Shown: positions 15,512 through 19,427 of the stretch, in pieces
How positions within the stretch are numbered: position 1 is the stretch's first letter
Layout of the letters: every line of letters begins with the position of its first letter
Source of the DNA: Thermotogaceae bacterium
GTDB lineage: Bacteria; Thermotogota; Thermotogae; Thermotogales; Thermotogaceae
Assembly (NCBI GenBank): GCA_027038385.1
Contig: JALVXE010000011.1
Location: forward strand, 1 to 19,427
DNA length: 19,427 nt
Reading direction: 5' to 3'
The notes under the pieces: generated by a model
Seen by the model: only the letters and a program-made list of their open reading frames with translations
The model's database searches: none
What the model was told of the DNA's origin: nothing
Position numbers and translations under genes: made by a program

Positions 15512-15543
15512 TGTGCCGAACAAAGAGAAGCGGGGGTGAAGTC

Positions 15544-15798
15544 GTGCCGGAAAAGTTCAATCTTCAGGATCGTTTCCTCAACCAACTCAGGATAAACAAG
15601 ATAGAGGTTAAAGTGTACCTTGTGAATGGGTATCAGATGAAAGGCGTGGTGAAGGCTTTTGATAGCTATACGGTTCTCCTCGAGGAGGGAAACAAACAGA
15701 GCCTGATATACAAGCATGCCATAAGTACTCTGATGCCGGAGCAGTACGTGAAACTCGTGTCTAAGAGGCCGGAGGGGGAAGATACAGAGAGTGAGTAG
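15544..15798 (+). CDS. hfq: RNA chaperone Hfq
   Basis: An 84-residue Sm-like protein that forms a hexameric ring and helps small RNAs meet their mRNA targets. Sm1 is seen in L-Q-D-R-F-L-N-Q-L-R and V-K-V-Y-L-V-N-G-Y-Q-M-K-G-V-V-K-A-F-D-S-Y-T-V, and the Sm2 signature Y-K-H-A-I-S-T ends the fold; Q near the N-terminus and the Y-K-H triad mark the proximal RNA-binding face. A short acidic tail follows. GTG 15544 is selected because GGGGGTGA lies about 5 bases upstream; the frame is open further left but there it crosses the promoter region. The stop overlaps the hflX start by 8 bases, the same hfq-hflX order as in many bacteria. Confidence 0.96.
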   Translation: MPEKFNLQDRFLNQLRINKIEVKVYLVNGYQMKGVVKAFDSYTVLLEEGNKQSLIYKHAISTLMPEQYVKLVSKRPEGEDTESE

Positions 15799-17044
15799 TA
15801 ACGAGGCCATCCTCGTGGCTGTGGACAGTGGGGACTTTGACATAGATGAATCCTTGGAAGAGCTAGAGCTCCTTTCAAGAAATATTGGTTTGTATCCAAT
15901 TGAGCGGCTTGTTCAAAGAAGGACTTTCGTGGATTCAAAGTGGTATTTGGGAAGGGGAAAGGTTAAAAAGCTTGCCAAGGTAGTGGAAGCGTTCAACATC
16001 GGATATGTGATAGTCGATGATGAGATAACTGCTCTTCAAAGAAAAAACCTCGAAAACGCTACTTCGACGAAGGTTCTAGATAGGACTCAGGTTATACTGG
16101 AGATATTCGCAAAGCATGCCGAGAGTGAGGAGGGGAAAATTCAGGTCGAACTTGCCAAACTTCAATATGAGCTTCCAAGAATCGTTGGACTTGGAAGAGA
16201 AATGTCGCGTCTTGGAGGAGGAATAGGAACTAGAGGACCAGGAGAGCAAATACTTCAGAGGAAGAGAAGTGTTATAAGAAAGAGGATATCGTTGCTCAAG
16301 AAAAAACTCGAGGAAATAGAGAGAAGGAGGAAGCTACAGAGAAAGAAAAGGAGTAAGGGAGCGCTTTACAAAGTTTCCATAGTTGGTTATACAAATTCCG
16401 GGAAATCTTCCCTCCTGAACGCGTTATCTAGGGGGAAAGATGCTAAAGTAGCCGATGAACCCTTTGCAACTCTTCAACCTATAACCAGAAGGGTGAAACT
16501 ACCCTCAGGGAAGGTTGTGTTGATCTCTGACACCGTTGGATTTATAAGAAAGCTCCCTCATACGATAGTTGAAGCGTTCAGAGCCACCTTGGAGGAGATA
16601 AAGAATTCTGATCTCTTGATACACGTCGTTGATATATCGGATCTTTTCTATGAGACGAAGATAGAGGAGAGCTTGAAAGTTCTGAAAGAAATAGGTGCTG
16701 ATGACATACCTAGAGTGATACTCTTCAACAAAATTGATCTGGTTTCGAAAGAGATGATAGAGCTGTCGATGGAAAGGTTCCCGAAAGCTTTGTTCTCTTC
16801 AGTTAAGAATGGTGTAGGTATCGCAGAGATTCTGGAGAGAATAGAGAGCGAGCTTTCAAAGCTTGAGGAAACCGTGAGATGCCTAGTCCCGATTGATAAC
16901 ATAGGAAAGATATACTCTTACCTTGATAGGATTTCTCTGGAGAACCAGAGATTGATGGATGGAAGATTCGAGCTCGTTTTGAGAGGGAGAAGGGATCTGA
17001 TATCCGAAGCCATTGGAAGAGTAGAAGGGGAGGTGCTCAAGTGA
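15791..17044 (+). CDS. hflX: GTPase HflX, ribosome-associated
   Basis: A 417-residue GTPase that binds the 50S subunit and splits or rescues stalled ribosomes under heat and other stress. The N-terminal HflX domain (about 1-190) includes G-R-G-K, D-R-T-Q-V-I-L-E-I-F, L-A-K-L-Q-Y-E-L-P-R and the Gly-rich G-G-G-I-G-T-R-G-P-G-E, then a basic coiled-coil linker (R/K-rich, 157-190). The G domain has G1 G-Y-T-N-S-G-K-S (199-206), F-A-T-L-Q-P (225-230), G3 D-T-V-G-F (247-251) and G4 N-K-I-D (313-316). The usual L-D-P of the switch reads L-Q-P. The GTG start at 15791 lies inside the end of hfq, and the stop overlaps the M23 gene by 4 bases, so expression is coupled on both sides. Confidence 0.96.
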   Translation: MSSNEAILVAVDSGDFDIDESLEELELLSRNIGLYPIERLVQRRTFVDSKWYLGRGKVKKLAKVVEAFNIGYVIVDDEITALQRKNLENATSTKVLDRTQVILEIFAKHAESEEGKIQVELAKLQYELPRIVGLGREMSRLGGGIGTRGPGEQILQRKRSVIRKRISLLKKKLEEIERRRKLQRKKRSKGALYKVSIVGYTNSGKSSLLNALSRGKDAKVADEPFATLQPITRRVKLPSGKVVLISDTVGFIRKLPHTIVEAFRATLEEIKNSDLLIHVVDISDLFYETKIEESLKVLKEIGADDIPRVILFNKIDLVSKEMIELSMERFPKALFSSVKNGVGIAEILERIESELSKLEETVRCLVPIDNIGKIYSYLDRISLENQRLMDGRFELVLRGRRDLISEAIGRVEGEVLK

Positions 17045-18198
17045 AAAAGCTGCTAACTGTACTGGTTGTACTTTTGAGTGTTTTGCTGATAGCCTACGTC
17101 CCGCCGGTTTTGAGGACATGGTTGACCTCCACGTTTGGGGAGCTCAGGTTGGGATTCTGGCCGCATTTTCACATGGGAGTTGACTTTTCAACGTGGGAGG
17201 GTAATCCAAAGATAGGTATAAAGATACTCGCGGTAGACGATGGATACGTGGACAGGATCGTCATAGACCCTGATGATCTTTACGGGTGCAACATCGTTCT
17301 TTCACACAAGAACGGTTACAAGACCCTCTACGCTCACCTTTCGGGATTCTCTAGGAGTCTAAGAACGTCTGCTGGAGCTGATATATCCACGATACTGCAG
17401 GATTTTGTAAACCGATATGCCGTGTCAAAAGATGTGTGGAAAGAGAAGTTAAAACAGATGAGAGAGGAAGGGAAGAAAGAGTATGGAGAGGCGTTCGAAG
17501 CTTTCACAAACGAGGATTCGCTCTATCCGCTCTGTTTCAAAGATGGATGGGCTGAGAAGCCTAGAAGAATAGTCATAAAGTTTCCAAAGGGTGAGGTAAA
17601 GGTTATGCAAGGTCAAGTCATAGCGTATTCCGGGGATTCTGGGAACGTTCAAGGACCGCATTGTCATTTCGAAGTCAGGAGTCAGGATGAGAAATTCTCT
17701 TACGACCCGTTTTCGATATATCCAGATATGCTCAAGTGGATAGAACAGCCTTTAAGAGAAGACATTGTCCTTCTGAAAATCGCGATCAACGGAGTTGTTT
17801 ACGACTACTCGCCGGATAAGGTTTACGAATTCTCAGGTGACTATCCCAAGATCGCAGTATTGGCTTTTTCAAAATATGTCATTCGTGGAGATTCGTACAG
17901 GTTGGGTCTTCGGAGTCTGTCAATGAGGTTTGAAAACAGCTCTTCTCCTATGTACGAGATATTCTTCGATAGGATTCCCATGGATGAGGTGAAGAAGGCC
18001 TTCTCAGTTTATGATGAGAAGCTATCGAGTTTAAGGGGAGGTTACAACGCTTGGTACGATCTCTATCCGAAAGGCGATGTGAGTGTTGTCAAGCAAAGCG
18101 ATATACCTAGATTCCCGAACGATTCGACCGTGGTCATCACCCTCGGGGATTACTTCGGTAATGAGAAGGATTTCAAGCTCAAATTGAGAAGGAAGTGA
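17041..18198 (+). CDS. M23 (LytM) family metallopeptidase, exported, with split catalytic domain
   Basis: A 385-residue envelope protein. An N-terminal hydrophobic segment (about 3-20) is a signal peptide or anchor. The LytM-type zinc site is complete: His 44 and Asp 48 in H-F-H-M-G-V-D, His 99 in Y-A-H-L, and His 207/His 209 in G-P-H-C-H-F-E-V-R. Such enzymes cut peptidoglycan cross-bridges, or act as regulators when degenerate. Unusually, about 80 residues (105-185, including a highly charged helix) separate Y-A-H-L from G-Q-V-I-A-Y-S-G-D-S-G, where other family members have only a short turn. A C-terminal domain of about 160 residues (225-385) resembles nothing I recognise. GTG 17041 overlaps the hflX stop (GTGA), and its own stop overlaps the next start in the same way. 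Family firm, target unproven. Confidence 0.9.
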   Translation: MKKLLTVLVVLLSVLLIAYVPPVLRTWLTSTFGELRLGFWPHFHMGVDFSTWEGNPKIGIKILAVDDGYVDRIVIDPDDLYGCNIVLSHKNGYKTLYAHLSGFSRSLRTSAGADISTILQDFVNRYAVSKDVWKEKLKQMREEGKKEYGEAFEAFTNEDSLYPLCFKDGWAEKPRRIVIKFPKGEVKVMQGQVIAYSGDSGNVQGPHCHFEVRSQDEKFSYDPFSIYPDMLKWIEQPLREDIVLLKIAINGVVYDYSPDKVYEFSGDYPKIAVLAFSKYVIRGDSYRLGLRSLSMRFENSSSPMYEIFFDRIPMDEVKKAFSVYDEKLSSLRGGYNAWYDLYPKGDVSVVKQSDIPRFPNDSTVVITLGDYFGNEKDFKLKLRRK

Positions 18199-18203
18199 GC
18201 GGG

Positions 18204-18521
18204 ATGTTCTGGAAAGGAAAGAAGGACATCTTAAAGAACCCGTTTTACAACGAGAAAGATTCCCTAGTGGTGTACATAAAGTGTGACAGATGTGGGAATG
18301 TTATGAAAAAAAGGATATTGAAGAGCAGGGATTTCGTGGTATCCTACGATGGCAACGCGGCTTTGGTTATAGACAAACTGTACGTATGCGACAAGTGCTA
18401 CAACCAGATAAAGGTCGATGCAGGGTTTAAGAGAAGCTATAAACCCGTTTATTTTGAGATAAACGGAGGGAGTTTTGTCAGTGAAGAAGAGTACGATGAG
18501 GGGAAGGAGGATGAGAAATGA
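18204..18521 (+). CDS. Small zinc-ribbon protein, function unknown
   Basis: A protein of about 105 residues with two C-x2-C pairs, C-D-R-C near residue 27 and C-D-K-C near residue 66, spaced as in a zinc ribbon, flanked by a basic N-terminus (K-G-K-K-D-I-L-K) and a strongly acidic C-terminus (E-E-E-Y-D-E-G-K-E-D-E-K). I do not recognise a named family. ATG 18204 is chosen; GTG 18195 overlaps the preceding stop (GTGA) and is the alternative, adding three residues. It overlaps metK by 4 bases (ATGA), so it belongs to the same coupled chain. A nucleic-acid or protein contact role is possible but unproven. Confidence 0.82.
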   Translation: MFWKGKKDILKNPFYNEKDSLVVYIKCDRCGNVMKKRILKSRDFVVSYDGNAALVIDKLYVCDKCYNQIKVDAGFKRSYKPVYFEINGGSFVSEEEYDEGKEDEK

Positions 18522-19427
18522 AGAAGCTCTTCACGAGTGAAAGCGTAACGGAGGGTCATCCTGACAAGTTAGCAGATCAGATATCGGATGCCATACTTGA
18601 CGCGATAATAGAACAGGACTACAGAGCACGGGTAGCGGTTGAGACTCTCGTAACCACGGGGATAGCGATAGTAGCCGGTGAGGTTACAACGAGGGCGTAC
18701 GTTGACATACCAGAGATAGTTAGAAGAACAATACTCGAAATAGGATACACGAGAGCAAAGTACGGGTTCGATGGCGAAACCTGTGCGGTCCTCACATCCA
18801 TTCACAGCCAATCTCCGGATATAGCAATGGGTGTCGACAAAGCTCTCGAAGCGAAGCAAAGCAAAGAGGAATTCCAGGACGAGCTTCTGGCCCTCGGTGC
18901 CGGGGATCAGGGAATGATGTTCGGGTACGCTACGAACGAAACACCGGAATACATGCCTCTTCCCATAACTTTAGCCCATAAGCTCGCAATGAGACTCGCT
19001 TACGTGAGAAAGGAAAAGATAGTGCCCTTCTTCAGGCCGGACGGAAAAACCCAGGTTACCATAGAATACGAGGATGGCAAACCCGTCAGGGTAGACACGG
19101 TGGTTGTATCCACTCAACACGATCCGAGCGTGAAAAGGGAAGAACTCGAAGAAGCTGTTAAAAAGTATGTGATAGACCCTGTGATTCCGGAAAACCTCAG
19201 AGACGATAATATGAAGATATTGGTCAACCCAACCGGAAGGTTTGTTTTAGGAGGGCCTATGGCGGATACAGGGCTCACCGGTAGGAAGATAATAGTCGAC
19301 ACCTATGGGGGGTGGATTCCACACGGTGGGGGAGCTTTCAGTGGAAAAGATCCTACAAAGGTCGACAGATCCGCTCATTACATGGCTAGATACGTGGCGA
19401 AGAATGTCGTAGCCGCAGGGCTTGCAG
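18518..19427 (+). CDS. metK: S-adenosylmethionine synthetase, 3'-truncated by window end
   Basis: MetK joins methionine and ATP to make SAM, the methyl donor used, among others, by the nearby RsmH. The frame is open for 303 codons and runs off the window; about 90 residues are missing from the usual 390-400. Signatures include T-S-E-S-V-T-E-G-H-P-D-K at the N-terminus, G-A-G-D-Q-G-M-M-F-G-Y-A, the D-P-S-V segment, G-P-M-A-D-T-G-L-T-G-R-K and the Gly-rich G-G-G-A-F-S-G-K-D-P-T-K-V-D-R. The ATG at 18518 overlaps the previous stop (ATGA) and has GGAGG 7 bases upstream. No SAM riboswitch precedes it; expression probably depends on the hfq-hflX operon or an internal promoter. Confidence 0.97.
   Translation, partial: MKKLFTSESVTEGHPDKLADQISDAILDAIIEQDYRARVAVETLVTTGIAIVAGEVTTRAYVDIPEIVRRTILEIGYTRAKYGFDGETCAVLTSIHSQSPDIAMGVDKALEAKQSKEEFQDELLALGAGDQGMMFGYATNETPEYMPLPITLAHKLAMRLAYVRKEKIVPFFRPDGKTQVTIEYEDGKPVRVDTVVVSTQHDPSVKREELEEAVKKYVIDPVIPENLRDDNMKILVNPTGRFVLGGPMADTGLTGRKIIVDTYGGWIPHGGGAFSGKDPTKVDRSAHYMARYVAKNVVAAGLA

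Overview
The window looks like ordinary chromosome from a thermophilic Thermotogota-type bacterium. The evidence is the rich use of AGA/AGG (Arg) and ATA (Ile) codons, short gaps and many start/stop overlaps, a two-domain glutaredoxin-like disulfide oxidoreductase next to thioredoxin reductase, an hfq-hflX pair, a reduced rsmH-ftsL-ftsI cluster, and a soluble chemoreceptor paired with a diiron sensor. The genus is an inference; no rRNA or tRNA gene is visible to fix it.

Layout. (1) 3-2057 (+): the 3' part of a GH38 alpha-mannosidase whose last domain is cut by two in-frame stops. (2) 2061-3461 (-): an AAA ATPase with a nuclease-like tail, preceded by two almost identical 22-bp dyads. (3) 3612-6018 (-): ferritin, an intrinsic terminator, then an S9 peptidase. 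(4) 6150-7764 (+): divergent from ferritin, the disulfide oxidoreductase and a thioredoxin reductase carrying a 1-base frameshift just before its redox motif, then a terminator. (5) 7787-9978 (-): a GntR/YtrA repressor, ABC ATPase, ABC-2 permease and UPF0145 protein in one operon, with a palindromic operator on the promoter. (6) 10057-10701 (+): an MTA/SAH-nucleosidase-like enzyme divergent from that operon. (7) 10698-13634 (-): rsmH-ftsL-ftsI (division and septal wall synthesis). (8) 13813-15443 (-): an ODP-type diiron protein followed by a membrane-free chemoreceptor. (9) 15544-19427 (+): hfq, hflX, an M23-family protein, a zinc-ribbon protein and metK (cut by the window end), every junction overlapping by 4-8 bases.

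Themes. Regions 3, 4 and 8 all concern iron, oxygen and thiol redox state, as expected in an anaerobe meeting oxygen. MetK makes SAM, RsmH uses it, and the MtnN-like enzyme would recycle its by-products, but these three genes are in separate transcription units.

No gene-free stretch exceeds 300 bases; the longest is 13635-13812 (about 180 bases), which holds a terminator and the rsmH promoter. I see no insertion sequence, prophage, CRISPR array or stable RNA gene. The items most worth checking are the three gene-breaking lesions (two stops in the mannosidase, one frameshift in trxB), the twin dyads upstream of the ATPase, the ODP-chemoreceptor pair, and the split M23 domain.
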